Shown: piece after piece, positions 28,244-37,857 of the stretch | How positions within the stretch are numbered: position 1 is the stretch's first letter | Layout of the letters: each line of letters begins with the position of its first letter | Assembly: GCF_026262505.1 (NCBI RefSeq) | Contig: NC_067205.1 | Coordinates: 7,626,001 to 7,690,000, forward strand | Length of the DNA: 64,000 nt | Reading direction: 5' to 3' | Source: Trichomonas vaginalis G3 | Taxonomy: Eukaryota; Parabasalia; Trichomonadida; Trichomonadidae | Translations under genes and position numbers: made by a program | Notes under the pieces: model-generated | Databases searched by the model: none | What the model saw: only the letters and a program-made list of their open reading frames with translations | What the model was told of the DNA's origin: nothing

Positions 28244-29269
28244 TTAACCAACTCGTATCCAAGCGTGCATTGTTATATAAGGAGGCATATAATCTTTTCC
28301 ATTACCTGCTGGGTCTGTAATACCAGCTACAACATGTGTATGATTTCCTGCAGTTCCACAGAAAATACCTGTGCTAACATCTTTGGGGTCAGTTGTGATA
28401 TCATATCTATGCATTCCCTGTCTATCCGAACCCGCTGCAAGATTTGTATAACCTCTTTTTGTTATTGAATGTGAATGGTTTCCTTCCACAGATGTTCTTC
28501 CACTGAACCTATGCATATGTGAAGGAAGGTTTTCAATACCTATTTTCTTTGAACCTCCCATCTTCATTGACTGCGTATTAGTGTAGAATGGAAAACTGTC
28601 AACTATTTCATACCATCTACCACCAAATAAAGTGTTTGGATTTATTGGATTCATAGACGTATAAACAGCTCCTATAGGATATATTAAATCATATATGCTC
28701 ATAACTCTATAAACATATTCTAAAGAACTTATGTCATTAAATACCATTTGGAATGTATCTCCCGGATGAAATGTTGCATTTGTTCCACTTTTATAATGTA
28801 ATGTTAGTTCAATAGAATTATCCAAGAAAAATTCAAAAGTATCTGGTTGAAGACCTCTAACAAATTCAAATGGAGTTGCTGGTTCACCATTTATAATTTC
28901 TGTTGTAAATGTCATTGTATCTGGTTTCGAAAATTTCTTTGTTAGTTCTGCATCCACATAAGTTTTATCTGCTTTCTTGTCTAACATTGCTGGTAGTTCA
29001 TATGCTTCAAAGTTTCTGGCATGATCTTCGGTATTCCTGCAACTCTTATCTAAATTGTTAAGAGTATCTTTTACGCTTGTACTCGGATTCTCTAAAGGTG
29101 CACTTGAACCAAGGTCAAAGTTCAATATTATGTCGTCTGCTCTAACAGTAGTGAAGGATTTATGTGTATGGTTCTTGTCTGCTTTCTTGTCATATAAATC
29201 TTGAGCAGTGAATTTAATATTATGTTCATCCTTCATGACATAAACATCTTTACATCTAATGTTTCTCAT
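28244..29269 (-). CDS. Tail-collar fibre tip protein
   Basis: 341 residues with a KADKNHTHKSFTTVRADDII repeat near the N-terminus and a phage tail-collar-like C-terminal domain: YPIGAVYTSMNPINPNTLFG, GGSKKIGIENLPSHMH, HSHSITKRGYTN, ending MPPYITMHAWIRVG. It lies directly behind the 827-aa shaft protein on the same strand and shares its repeat, so the two together probably correspond to the single long fibre region of B. Such tips usually bind host receptors; here that is inference. Confidence 0.7.
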   Translation of the reverse strand: MRNIRCKDVYVMKDEHNIKFTAQDLYDKKADKNHTHKSFTTVRADDIILNFDLGSSAPLENPSTSVKDTLNNLDKSCRNTEDHARNFEAYELPAMLDKKADKTYVDAELTKKFSKPDTMTFTTEIINGEPATPFEFVRGLQPDTFEFFLDNSIELTLHYKSGTNATFHPGDTFQMVFNDISSLEYVYRVMSIYDLIYPIGAVYTSMNPINPNTLFGGRWYEIVDSFPFYTNTQSMKMGGSKKIGIENLPSHMHRFSGRTSVEGNHSHSITKRGYTNLAAGSDRQGMHRYDITTDPKDVSTGIFCGTAGNHTHVVAGITDPAGNGKDYMPPYITMHAWIRVG

Positions 29270-29292
29270 CGTCGTTATGTCGTCATCCGATG

Positions 29293-31776
29293 TTAAACCT
29301 TGTGGAAAGTTAGGAGGTTTACAATATAATGCAGCCGCGTGCGGCGGGGCTCCGCCCTCCCACCAGTTTCTTCAACCGTTCCTTCAATACTTTCTATAGC
29401 AACAGTTGTGAAGGATTTATGTGTATGGTTCTTGTCTGCTTTCTTATCTAACATTGCTGGTAGTTCATGTGCTTCAAAGTTTCTGGCATGACTTTCAATG
29501 TTCCTGCAACTGTTATCTAAACTGTTAAGAGTATCTTTTACGCTTGTACTTGGATTTTCTAATGGTGCACTTGAACCAAGGTCAAAGTTCAATATTATGT
29601 CGTCTGCTCTAACAGTAGTGAAGGATTTATGTGTATGGTTCTTGTCAGCTTTACTGTCTAAAGAAGTTTGAAGTTCATTTATATCGGAGATGTTGTGTTT
29701 ATGAGATTTCAAAACTTTGTTCGTTGCGTCAAGTTCAACTTTGTCAGCTTTACTTTTAATAGCATCTTCAAACGTTATTTTTGCCTTAACTCTTAACATA
29801 AATCTTGGTTCAACTAATACACCATTAACAGAGAAAGTAGAGGCATAAATTTCATCGTTATAACTAAATGCTTCTGGTGCTTTACCTGTGTCATACTGTA
29901 CAGTACAGCTTATGTCATAACCTTTAGCACGAATGTATTTATATCTTCTTTCATTAACATTTTTTGTCTTCGCTTCATCACTTCGTGTTAAATATCCATG
30001 GTAGTCCGTTATAATCTGTTCGTCTGAAGTTATATAATGAACGTGGTTTTTATCTGCTTTTTCGGCTAATTTCTCATTAACATCATTCACTTCTAATTCA
30101 ACTCTTCCGCCAGAACTCTTATTATCATTAATCTTTTTCATTAATTCGGTAATTACGTCATAAAGACTATATTCTGTTTTCGGTTTTGTAAATAATGAGT
30201 CAAAATTTCTTTTCATCATTACATCGCTGACATTAATGATATCACCAATTCCTTTTTCATTTATTCTCTTCATTAATTCTGCAATAATGACGAATATATA
30301 ATCTGTTAATTTATTCTCTTCATCGAGGGTTATAGAATGTTTTGAAATTGAATCATTAACTCCTCTAAATAAATCAATAACTTCAGGATACACGTTTTTA
30401 ATGTCTTGAATAACCCGACCAGTATCCTCGCCACTATGTGGCTCTGAGCCCGTTGGGCTCTGTTGTTCATGTTCTTCGTTCCCGTCGTTACGTGGTTTTA
30501 TATCTCTAACCATCATCAACGCAGCCATAACCGGAGGGTTTGTTGCTACCTGTTCGAAAATCCGTCCGTTATGTATGGTATATCTAAATAATTTCTTTGT
30601 GTTTGTTAAAACATTTGAAACAAGTCTTTTAAAACCATCTACAAAATTTCCTGTTTCACCTAATGTTCTTGCAGCATTTACAAGCTCACCCATTCCCGCT
30701 TTTGACCCCAAAAACGTCCATATTGCATTTATTTCACTCTGTATAGTTGTCCATTCAGCGAAACTAACACCCGCATTCGCTAAGCTGAAAATGAAATTCA
30801 GTGGATCGAACTTAATTCCACCTTCTTTTTCAATTTCAACGAACTCACTAACATGAGATTTTAAATATTCTTTCGTTAAAATTGTTTTCCCCGATGTTAT
30901 GTCATTAACGAAACTATCACCGTCAAAAGTTAACGAATTCAATTTCGTCGTTGATGCTTTTATTTCATACACCGCTTTATCGATAGTTTTTGGCTCACCT
31001 TCTTTAGAAGCATATGAAACATTAATGAATGAATTATATGTATTCGTGAATGAATTAAAATCAATGATTTTCATTAATGACGCCTTTAATGATTCATTAA
31101 CTGTTGAATCCCTTAAAACAATTAATGAACTGTCATGGGCTTCGCCCTGGTCGCTTCGGTCTGAAAGACCTTCAGGACTCAAAGAGTCCGTTTGCGACTT
31201 TATGAAAGGTACACTGCAAACCGTCGAGTTTGGATCAAATGCTGTAGTTGGTGCAGGAATATTAATGATATAAGTCATTAAATCATTAAGTGACGTAAAT
31301 AATGTTGTCGTTTTTGATTTAATTTCTTTAGCATCTGTTATATATGGTAATTTTATTTCTGTAGTTTCTGAATTAAAGATATTCGCTAAAATGTTTTGTA
31401 AACTGTTTTGAACAGCTGTGTAAACCGTTGAATTCGGAACTCTTACGATTTCACCATCCTTAATAAAAGGCATTGTACATGACGTAGTGCTTGGGTCAAA
31501 TCTTTCGGGATTATAATTCAACATATATTCTAACGCTTCATATACAGACCTATAAACAGTTGTGTCGTTCTTCATGACAACTTCACCATTTACAATGAAT
31601 GGCATAGTGCATGGAGTTAAAATAGGGTCAAACTTTTCATAGTCCTTCCATGTTATGTATTTCTCGGTATTTCCATCAGAAATAACAATATATTTGTCAG
31701 TAAGTGTGAGAGAGTATTGACCAAAATATAAACGTTTAGCTCTGTCAGCTTCATACGCATATGCAGCAATACTCAT
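29293..31776 (-). CDS. 827-aa fibre shaft protein
   Basis: Starts MSIAAYAYEADRAKR like the B fibre. Three related N-terminal modules follow, each with a (C)xxPFIxxG/D pattern (TMPFIVNGEV, TMPFIKDGEI, SVPFIKSQ). Then come long helical and strand regions and two KADKNHTHKSFTTV repeats. No collagen run is present, unlike B. Three GC-rich hairpin inserts lie in its frame (29334-29357, 30430-30460, 31137-31189) and are read as peptide. The ATG at 31776 faces the 258-aa gene across 17 bp. Confidence 0.7.
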   Translation of the reverse strand: MSIAAYAYEADRAKRLYFGQYSLTLTDKYIVISDGNTEKYITWKDYEKFDPILTPCTMPFIVNGEVVMKNDTTVYRSVYEALEYMLNYNPERFDPSTTSCTMPFIKDGEIVRVPNSTVYTAVQNSLQNILANIFNSETTEIKLPYITDAKEIKSKTTTLFTSLNDLMTYIINIPAPTTAFDPNSTVCSVPFIKSQTDSLSPEGLSDRSDQGEAHDSSLIVLRDSTVNESLKASLMKIIDFNSFTNTYNSFINVSYASKEGEPKTIDKAVYEIKASTTKLNSLTFDGDSFVNDITSGKTILTKEYLKSHVSEFVEIEKEGGIKFDPLNFIFSLANAGVSFAEWTTIQSEINAIWTFLGSKAGMGELVNAARTLGETGNFVDGFKRLVSNVLTNTKKLFRYTIHNGRIFEQVATNPPVMAALMMVRDIKPRNDGNEEHEQQSPTGSEPHSGEDTGRVIQDIKNVYPEVIDLFRGVNDSISKHSITLDEENKLTDYIFVIIAELMKRINEKGIGDIINVSDVMMKRNFDSLFTKPKTEYSLYDVITELMKKINDNKSSGGRVELEVNDVNEKLAEKADKNHVHYITSDEQIITDYHGYLTRSDEAKTKNVNERRYKYIRAKGYDISCTVQYDTGKAPEAFSYNDEIYASTFSVNGVLVEPRFMLRVKAKITFEDAIKSKADKVELDATNKVLKSHKHNISDINELQTSLDSKADKNHTHKSFTTVRADDIILNFDLGSSAPLENPSTSVKDTLNSLDNSCRNIESHARNFEAHELPAMLDKKADKNHTHKSFTTVAIESIEGTVEETGGRAEPRRTRLHYIVNLLTFHKV
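29334..29357. repeat. GC-rich double hairpin insert
   Basis: gccgcgtgcggc followed by gggc-tcc-gccc, near the end of the 827-aa fibre frame. Confidence 0.75.
30430..30460. repeat. GC-rich double hairpin insert, translated
   Basis: gccac-tat-gtggc followed by gagccc-gtt-gggctc. In frame it is read as a short Ser/Pro/Gly-rich peptide inside the fibre protein. Confidence 0.8.
31137..31189. repeat. GC-rich triple hairpin insert, translated
   Basis: gggc-ttc-gccc, ggtct-gaa-agacc and ggact-caa-agagtcc in a row. In frame within the fibre gene, giving a peptide of about 18 residues interrupting the third N-terminal module. Confidence 0.8.
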
Positions 31777-31793
31777 ATTTTAATGAGAATAAA

Positions 31794-32550
31794 ATGTTGT
31801 TCTATTTGCAAAGTACAGACCCAAACGAATACGGGACAGTAAAGCTACAAACAAACTTAGGTCTTCAGAATGAAGCGCTTGCTTTCAGAGTTGTTGACTT
31901 CAATACTATCGCTTCATTCGTTATAACAGATGAAACAGATTTCATGGAGCTTGAAATAGATGGAAAGAAGCACGAAATAAGATTTCACAATAATGTAGAA
32001 TATAAGATGGAAACATTAGCTGGAGTGTTAAATGCGCTCATAAATACTACAATAAACAAGGAGAACGAAGAAAACTTAATGAATGTTAAACTTATTGCAG
32101 GAGTTTTGAAGTTCAGTTATGCGAAGGAGTTTAAGATAACACGAATGAGTCATAGAGTTCAATTGCTTCTGGGAGCATACCATATGACATGTCCTTTGAA
32201 AAGTGTTGACAAAACGATTGAGATGAAATCTGTTCCATACGTATGTTATGGTAATTGTTTATACGTTGAGTCAAAAATAGCTAATGTCACAGGTATTTCA
32301 GGAGTTAATAGTAAAGGTTCAGTAGAATATAAATCCTTCTGTTATGCAGTCAATTCAATGTTCATTCCAAACGTTCCTGTCATAGTAACTCATTTAGGTA
32401 AATGGGTTCGCATTAGTCCTCATAATTTGAAAGACATGCAATTCAGACTTTTGACTTTCAAGGAGAGCCTGTAGAACTGAAGGCACCAGTGCGAATGACT
32501 GTTGAAGTTGACTTTTTAGAAAATATTAAATGCAACAGCTTACAAGAGAA
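31794..32550 (+). pseudogene. 258-aa family Polinton protein (broken)
   Basis: C copy of the gene at 6091-6867, starting MLFYLQSTDPNEYGTVKLQT at 31794 and very close to it in sequence. Its end overlaps the following 80-aa family gene as in B. Broken, about one break. Confidence 0.7.
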
Positions 32551-32799
32551 CTCAGAGCTAAAAATATAAAGTATGAATGTTATGTATTAGGTCATGAACT
32601 TTGGTTATTGCTGTTTGATGAAACAAATGAGTTAGTTATGTCAGTCAAGAGAACAGAAAAAGGCGTCAAAGGCGCCGAGCGCAAAGCGCTATATTGTGTT
32701 AGTGAAAACTGCACCAAGTCAATAAGATTAGGTTTGCATTATGAAGATGAGTTCGATACTGTTGAAGAAGTTTTGGATAGATATTACAAATTGCTTTAA
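32530..32799 (+). CDS. 80-aa family protein with 10-residue hairpin insertion
   Basis: MQQLTRELRAKNIKYECYVL... as in A and B, but after RTEK it has ten extra residues (GVKGAERKAL) encoded by an exact 30-bp GC-rich double hairpin (32662-32691). The rest of the frame continues unchanged, so the insertion is in frame. Otherwise whole. Confidence 0.8.
   Translation: MQQLTRELRAKNIKYECYVLGHELWLLLFDETNELVMSVKRTEKGVKGAERKALYCVSENCTKSIRLGLHYEDEFDTVEEVLDRYYKLL
32662..32691. repeat. GC-rich double hairpin, exact 30-bp insertion relative to A and B
   Basis: ggcgtc-aaa-ggcgcc followed by agcgc-aaa-gcgct. The flanking bases (cagaaaaa and tattgtgtta) are contiguous in the A (about 46-62) and B copies, so the insertion boundaries are unusually clear. 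Confidence 0.9.
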
Positions 32800-33404
32800 T
32801 TTACTAAAACATATTTCAAACAAAGCTTATATTCTGTTGAAAGTTTTGTATACTCGTTCGAATATTTATACTTAAACTCAACTCCTGTAGTTCCTGGTGT
32901 TTCAATGATGCGGATGTTACCTATTTTCATGAATGGTGGCGTTTGACCACAGCATTCGATTTCAGGGTCGAGATAGTCAATGACACATTGTTTCCCTGTT
33001 ATTCGTGATATAACATTTTCAAGGTCCTCCTTTGTTAGAATTATTTGGTTCTTGCTTATAAGATTTGTCAAAAGCTTCTTATCGTCTTTGAGTAAAATTG
33101 TTTGGTATAACTGAAGAAGGTAATGGTCTACGTTATCTGAAGGATTTGTTTGAACATTTGTGTAAGGGTTGTCGTTGGCTTCTCTTGAAAGAATTTGGTC
33201 CAGTGGTGGATACTCTAACTTAACATCTGATGTAGCGTTAGCGTTTGAAGCTGTTTAAATTCACGGATTTCAGTTCTGGTTCTCTTTCAAACACTCTGAA
33301 CTATAGTTCTTTATGACAATATTGTTTGTCGTTCGTGAGTCAACATTTGATGTTGGTTCAATTGGAACATTAACGGCACCAGCTAAGATGGATTTGCTTC
33401 TCAT
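32796..33404 (-). pseudogene. 204-aa Polinton protein (broken)
   Basis: C copy of 159-773 and 5222-5836, same place and orientation, convergent with the 80-aa gene. Broken, about one break. The second half is well conserved. Confidence 0.7.
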
Positions 33405-33430
33405 TTCATATAGAATAAAAAACCTTTTAT

Positions 33431-33834
33431 ATGTATGAAAAAAATATACTCGACAAGGGTTTGAATGTAAAGCTAACGAATGAAAATATTGTTGAATTCA
33501 CTGAGACAGGTGCTGTGTATAAAGATGTAGAACTACTGAACAAAAGAGCTAAGGGAAGAAGCAGGAACATGAACAAAGGGTGGAAGCCTATAAAAATTTA
33601 TGTCAATGATGGCTCAGGAGGTTCAAACATAAAGTATGCAGAAAGTTATAGAGTTTATGCTCTCAAAGGTGAAAAGCCTTCATTTAAGAACAGCTATTCT
33701 AACGCATATCCTCAAAAGCTAACGGATGGGAAGTGGATGATATGAATGACAGCAAAAATATTAACAGAAATGGCGACAGAGATGCATGGAATTTGTTTAC
33801 CATCAGTCAATTGAAGGTTAAACTTTAAAACAAT
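33431..33834 (+). pseudogene. 133-aa family Polinton protein (broken)
   Basis: C copy of 4795-5196, starting about 33431 with a slightly altered N-terminus. It is divergent from the 204-aa gene over a short A/T-rich spacer and convergent with the ATPase. Broken, about one break. Confidence 0.65.
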
Positions 33835-34709
33835 GTTGGTCGTTCCCATGGAATATTTTTGACTTTAATGGTATTAGTCATGATATGAATCTCAAGGTAT
33901 GAACGAGGAGAGATGAGAGACTTATATGCTTCCCAAATTTCTTCAAAAGGTAATGTTATACCTGACTGTTTCCAAATGAGTTCAATATCATAACGTGAGA
34001 AACCTTGAAAGATAACGAAGTCAGTTATGAGACGTTTTATGTTTAAAGCAAGAAAACGCCATGTTTGCATAAGTATTGCTACAGTTAAGTGGTAATGTCT
34101 GACTTTAGTAATGATGTTAGCTAATGGTGAGTCAGGCTTTGACACTAAACCTTTTCCGGCGAAGTCGTCGCAAACGAGCAGAGTATTTGAAGGATACTTT
34201 TTGAAGGGGTATTTTGAAAGTTTTGACAGAATGTAGTTTGTAAGTCGTTTCATATCGTAAACTCCTGAGTATTGACGTAAGTGGTGTTTGTCAATAATTC
34301 TTTCCATCTCTTCTGAAGTCTTTTGCATTCCTGACTGTATAAATTCAACGATGGCATAATATTTCCTCTTACGTCGAACGTAACGTTGAAGAAATTCAAT
34401 GAGTTCACTGTCTGGAACTTTAACGACAGAGCTTGAACTTTTGACATAAATGTTTTCGCTGTTGAGTCCATAGAGTCTGAAGTTGCTGATATAATGATTT
34501 GGTCATAATATGAATCTTTCCTAAACGCTCTGTTATGAGTATATGACGAATGAGGTTAAATGTCTTACCTGAACCCATCTTTCCACAATAGAAATACACA
34601 CCATTTGAACAGAATCATAATCTTTGCTGAAAGGAAGAATGAGAGAAGAGTTAAGTTTGTCTGTAGTTTCATTCATGTCTTCATCTACGTCATGTATTAA
34701 ATGCTTCAT
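33825..34709 (-). pseudogene. A32/FtsK-HerA-type packaging ATPase (broken)
   Basis: C copy of the ATPase, with the GKMGSGKT P-loop region near 34550-34600 and Walker B (LLVCDDFAGKG) near 34160. Start and divergent spacer to the minor capsid gene are as in A. Broken, about three breaks. Confidence 0.85.
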
Positions 34710-34725
34710 TTTATCTCCATTAAAA

Positions 34726-35607
34726 ATGCAAGTCAGAAATATTCAGAACATAGCACCGAGTCTAACTGACAAGAGTATAAAGATATACTATGAACACGTT
34801 ATGATGAAACCAACCAAAATTCAAGAAAGTCAGTATACTTATGAATATCCAAGACACTGGGTAGAGTATGTAGGAGGTGAGAAAGCTATTGAAATCAGAC
34901 AGGTTCGAAGTATTCCAGCAGGAAGGACAATATTATTGAAGAACTTTAATGTTTTGAGGTATAATGATGAAACAAAGAAGCAAGATAGTTTTCCCATTGC
35001 TGTGTATGTGAACCTAGACACAGGAGATGACATGAAAGTTTTTAACACAAAGCTTCAAACGGTAGTGAGAGAACAACTGACTGCGGAAGGGCATCCATTA
35101 CCTTCAGAAGTTACCATAGCATATAATTTTGAAACAAACTCAATAGATTTTAAAGTCATCTCTGCAAAGAAGTCAGGTTTTACATTTAATGAAGCAGATG
35201 TATATTCGAATGAAAACTTCAAAGCTATTGCATGGTTAGATAATGACGATTGCTTTAAGAAAATATTTAAATTCAGTGACTCAACGATGTCAATAGATGA
35301 CCTTCGTGGAATGTTACCATCGACGTTTACAGTAGAAGGTTCAGCAGGATTGCTTACAAGATTGTCAATTGGTGGTATTTGGTCTCGTGAGAACATTGTT
35401 ATAAAATCCAGTATAAGTGAATTTGCTGAAGAATCTATATTATGTCTTTCAAACTACATGTATTCGCCGCCGAAGCATTATAGTATAACAAACTTTGTCA
35501 GTAAGTTTAACATAAGACTTGTCGAACCTTCTTCAATGAAAGATGTTGTGCTACCTAAAGATGGAAAGGATGGACTCATTATTGAGATGATTTTAATTGC
35601 ATATTAA
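34726..35607 (+). CDS. Penton-like minor capsid protein
   Basis: 293 residues, apparently whole, starting MQVRNIQNIAPSLTDKS. The Met at 34726 is taken as start because an upstream in-frame ATG would lie inside the divergent ATPase gene, and the spacer ttttatctccattaaaa carries the Polinton start-site motif. Strand-rich with YTYEYPRHWVEYVGGEKA near residue 45 and ESILCLSNYMYSPPKHY near residue 240. Similarity in pattern to the 282-aa E protein and in place to known Polinton minor capsid genes supports a pentameric vertex (penton) role. Confidence 0.75.
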   Translation: MQVRNIQNIAPSLTDKSIKIYYEHVMMKPTKIQESQYTYEYPRHWVEYVGGEKAIEIRQVRSIPAGRTILLKNFNVLRYNDETKKQDSFPIAVYVNLDTGDDMKVFNTKLQTVVREQLTAEGHPLPSEVTIAYNFETNSIDFKVISAKKSGFTFNEADVYSNENFKAIAWLDNDDCFKKIFKFSDSTMSIDDLRGMLPSTFTVEGSAGLLTRLSIGGIWSRENIVIKSSISEFAEESILCLSNYMYSPPKHYSITNFVSKFNIRLVEPSSMKDVVLPKDGKDGLIIEMILIAY

Positions 35608-35832
35608 ATGAGCTTGTTCTTGAAGGTCAGTCATGATGAAATAACTGTTGTAGAAGATGTTAGCAATTGTTCAGACATTTTGAAGCGAATAGATGAGATA
35701 AGAAAGAAGTTAGATAGACCGCAAAGCGGTGAGGGCGAAGCCCGTGAGAATGTTTATGTTTCATTGACTTTCTCCAGTAACGAGAACTTTTATGAGATAA
35801 TATTGAAGAGAGATGATTTTAATATGGTGTAA
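35608..35832 (+). CDS. 74-aa Polinton protein
   Basis: MSLFLKVSHDEITVVEDVSN..., starting directly after the minor capsid stop (overlap-free, zero spacing). Contains the translated double hairpin at 35718-35748 (RPQSGEGEAREN) and a strand-rich end. Function unknown. Confidence 0.6.
   Translation: MSLFLKVSHDEITVVEDVSNCSDILKRIDEIRKKLDRPQSGEGEARENVYVSLTFSSNENFYEIILKRDDFNMV
35718..35748. repeat. GC-rich double hairpin insert, translated
   Basis: accgc-aaa-gcggt and gggc-gaa-gccc. Same place as 3088-3118 in A. Confidence 0.75.
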
Positions 35833-36348
35833 ATGGTAGCTTGGGCAGCTTTAGGCGCAATGGGAACAAAAGCATTAGCATTTGGAGCAAAAGCACTTGG
35901 GGCTTATGACGCAGTAAATAAAATGAGTGGAGGAAGAGTTTCGAAGACATTAGATGCAAATAAAGGAAAGATTGGAGGCTGGGTTGCAAAGAAGTTAAGA
36001 TTAAATAAAATAGGGCTCATAAATAAAGCATCCAATTTGGTTGCGACTGAGTCAGAAAATGCTTTAGGAAAGGACGATGAGTTTGCAAAACATGCAAAAG
36101 ACTTTAATGACCAGATGAAAGGTGAAACAATGCATTTAAATAGAGTCGATGGAACTCTTCCTCCACCAGCAGTTCTTCCGTATGGTCCCTATGGAATGTA
36201 TGGAAACCCTTACGAAAGACCATTTGACCCATTGACTGGTGGAAGTAACTGGTATCATTACGGACGAAGAAGAAAGACAGTCAAGTTGGAGACAGACGTG
36301 AAGAAAGCAACTAAAAAGAAACCAAGGAAGAGAGTTATAAAGCAATGA
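35833..36348 (+). CDS. 171-aa basic amphipathic virion-like protein
   Basis: C copy of the 175-aa protein at 3202-3729, four residues shorter before the Pro/Tyr-rich stretch. The Ala/Gly amphipathic N-terminus and the basic tail are unchanged. It starts at the codon after the 74-aa stop. Whole. Confidence 0.7.
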   Translation: MVAWAALGAMGTKALAFGAKALGAYDAVNKMSGGRVSKTLDANKGKIGGWVAKKLRLNKIGLINKASNLVATESENALGKDDEFAKHAKDFNDQMKGETMHLNRVDGTLPPPAVLPYGPYGMYGNPYERPFDPLTGGSNWYHYGRRRKTVKLETDVKKATKKKPRKRVIKQ

Positions 36349-36355
36349 ATTCATG

Positions 36356-36403
36356 AGGTGAAAAAAGAGGTGAAAAAAGAGGTGAGATTTCACCACTTCA
36401 CCT
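36356..36403. repeat. Compound palindrome, GGTGAGA type
   Basis: aggtgaaaaaagaggtgaaa ... gaggtgagatttcacc, then acttcacct, between the 171-aa and 94-aa genes. Confidence 0.8.
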
Positions 36404-36502
36404 AAATTTATTTTTGTGCTATGTTTTCATACGTGTGAGGGTGGTGATATCATTAATTTTAAGTTTATTTTTTATTTACTGAAAATTTTTATTTGGATGT
36501 AA

Positions 36503-36787
36503 ATGACAGAACAAAAGCAACTCATTCGAATTCCACAGTATAACAAACATACATTTAAACATTTATTCTTCCTTCCTGAGCATAACATGTTCTTTCAAAT
36601 ACATCCGAGACCAGTTGACTTTTCATTGACTGTGTATAAAGATAGAAATAGTTATATCATTAAACCATACGATGACGAAGGTAAGTTATGTAAATTGTAC
36701 GTTAAGAAGTTAGAGAAAGTTTATGGCTTCAAGTATGACTACAATAGGGTTAACACTGATGATGAAGATATTGAGGAAAATTTATGA
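36503..36787 (+). CDS. 94-aa terminal-repeat protein
   Basis: Right-end copy in C, identical in layout to the left-end copy at 23512-23796. Whole. Confidence 0.75.
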   Translation: MTEQKQLIRIPQYNKHTFKHLFFLPEHNMFFQIHPRPVDFSLTVYKDRNSYIIKPYDDEGKLCKLYVKKLEKVYGFKYDYNRVNTDDEDIEENL

Positions 36788-37027
36788 GAACATTAGTGAA
36801 GTCGTTAGTGAGAACGATAGTGAGAACGTTTATTTTTACAGTAGTGAAGTCGTTTGTGAAAACATTAGTGAGGTGAAGTGGTTGGTGGTTTTGTAAATAT
36901 TTAAGGTTAAGTTAGTGTTGTCGTTTGTGTTGTAAAATATACGTTAACGGTTTTGTAAAGTGTCAAATTCGCTAAGTGTGTGTACGGTGAACGCAGTGCC
37001 ACAGTACCCAAGTTAACCATACTAACT

Positions 37028-37032
37028 AACAT
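37028..37032. repeat. Target-site duplication of Polinton C, right
   Basis: aacat, matching 23267-23271. Confidence 0.75.
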
Positions 37033-37857
37033 ATATTGCTATATCTCATGATCTTACTTAGTACTTTTAAAGTTAATTTCAGAAAAAATTTGACACAATG
37101 GTATCCGGCACATACAAGTGGTGTACAACCAAAATATAAGTTGGTTTAAACATATATTGCTATATCTCATGATCTTACTTAGTACTTTTAAAGTTAATTT
37201 CAGAAAAAATTTGACACAATGGTATCCGGCACATACAAGTGGTGTACAACCAAAATATAAGTTGGTTTAAACATATATTGCTATATCTCATGATCTTACT
37301 TAGTACTTTTAAAGTTAATTTCAGAAAAAATTTGACACAATGGTATCCGGCACATACAAGTGGTGTACAACCAAAATATAAGTTGGTTTAAACATATATT
37401 GCTATATCTCATGATCTTACTTAGTACTTTTAAAGTTAATTTCAGAAAAAATTTGACACAATGGTATCCGGCACATACAAGTGGTGTACAACCAAAATAT
37501 AAGTTGGTTTAAACATATATTGCTATATCTCATGATCTTACTTAGTACTTTTAAAGTTAATTTCAGAAAAAATTTGACACAATGGTATCCGGCACATACA
37601 AGTGGTGTACAACCAAAATATAAGTTGGTTTAAACATATATTGCTATATCTCATGATCTTACTTAGTACTTTTAAAGTTAATTTCAGAAAAAATTTGACA
37701 CAATGGTATCCGACACATACAAGTGGTGTACAACCAAAATATAAGTTGGTTTAAACATATATTGCTATATCTCATGATCTTACTTAGTACTTTTAAAGTT
37801 AATTTCAGAAAAAATTTGACACAATGGTATCCGGCACATACAAGTGGTGTACAACCA
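37033..37857. repeat. 121-bp tandem array, right part
   Basis: Nearly seven almost identical units of 121 bp (catatattgctatatctcat ... ccaaaatataagttggttta), spaced exactly at 37151, 37272, 37393, 37514, 37635 and 37756. Open frames seen in it repeat with the unit and are not convincing genes. It belongs to the MULE-like element. Confidence 0.9.

Larger units (their letters stand above)
23272..37027. mobile_element. Polinton/Maverick C, complete ends
   Basis: 13.8 kb with inverted ends agttagtatggttaactt...aaccatactaact, near-identical inverted repeats of about 690 bp, and a perfect 5-bp duplication aacat. Contains terminal 94-aa genes at both ends, 78-aa gene, 124-aa gene, tRNA-like sequence, 321-aa cassette (inverted relative to B), 164-aa gene, integrase, two fibre ORFs, 258-, 80-, 204- and 133-aa genes, ATPase, minor capsid protein, 74- and 175-aa proteins. 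The polymerase and major capsid block seen in B is absent, so C is non-autonomous. Broken in several genes, roughly six breaks. Matching ends suggest it is the youngest element here. Confidence 0.92.
36335..37027. repeat. Long terminal inverted repeat of Polinton C, right
   Basis: Partner of 23272-23965. Contains the end of the 171-aa gene, a compound palindrome (36356-36403), the 94-aa gene and the outer repeat. Ends ccatactaact at 37027. Confidence 0.85.

Noticed and set aside
30575-31273. Plus-strand frames opposite the 827-aa fibre gene
   Set aside because: Antisense shadows of a long, conserved fibre frame.
37033-37857. Tandem array as a CRISPR or as coding repeats
   Set aside because: Units are contiguous and nearly identical with no variable spacers, and open frames simply repeat with the 121-bp unit or run antisense to it.
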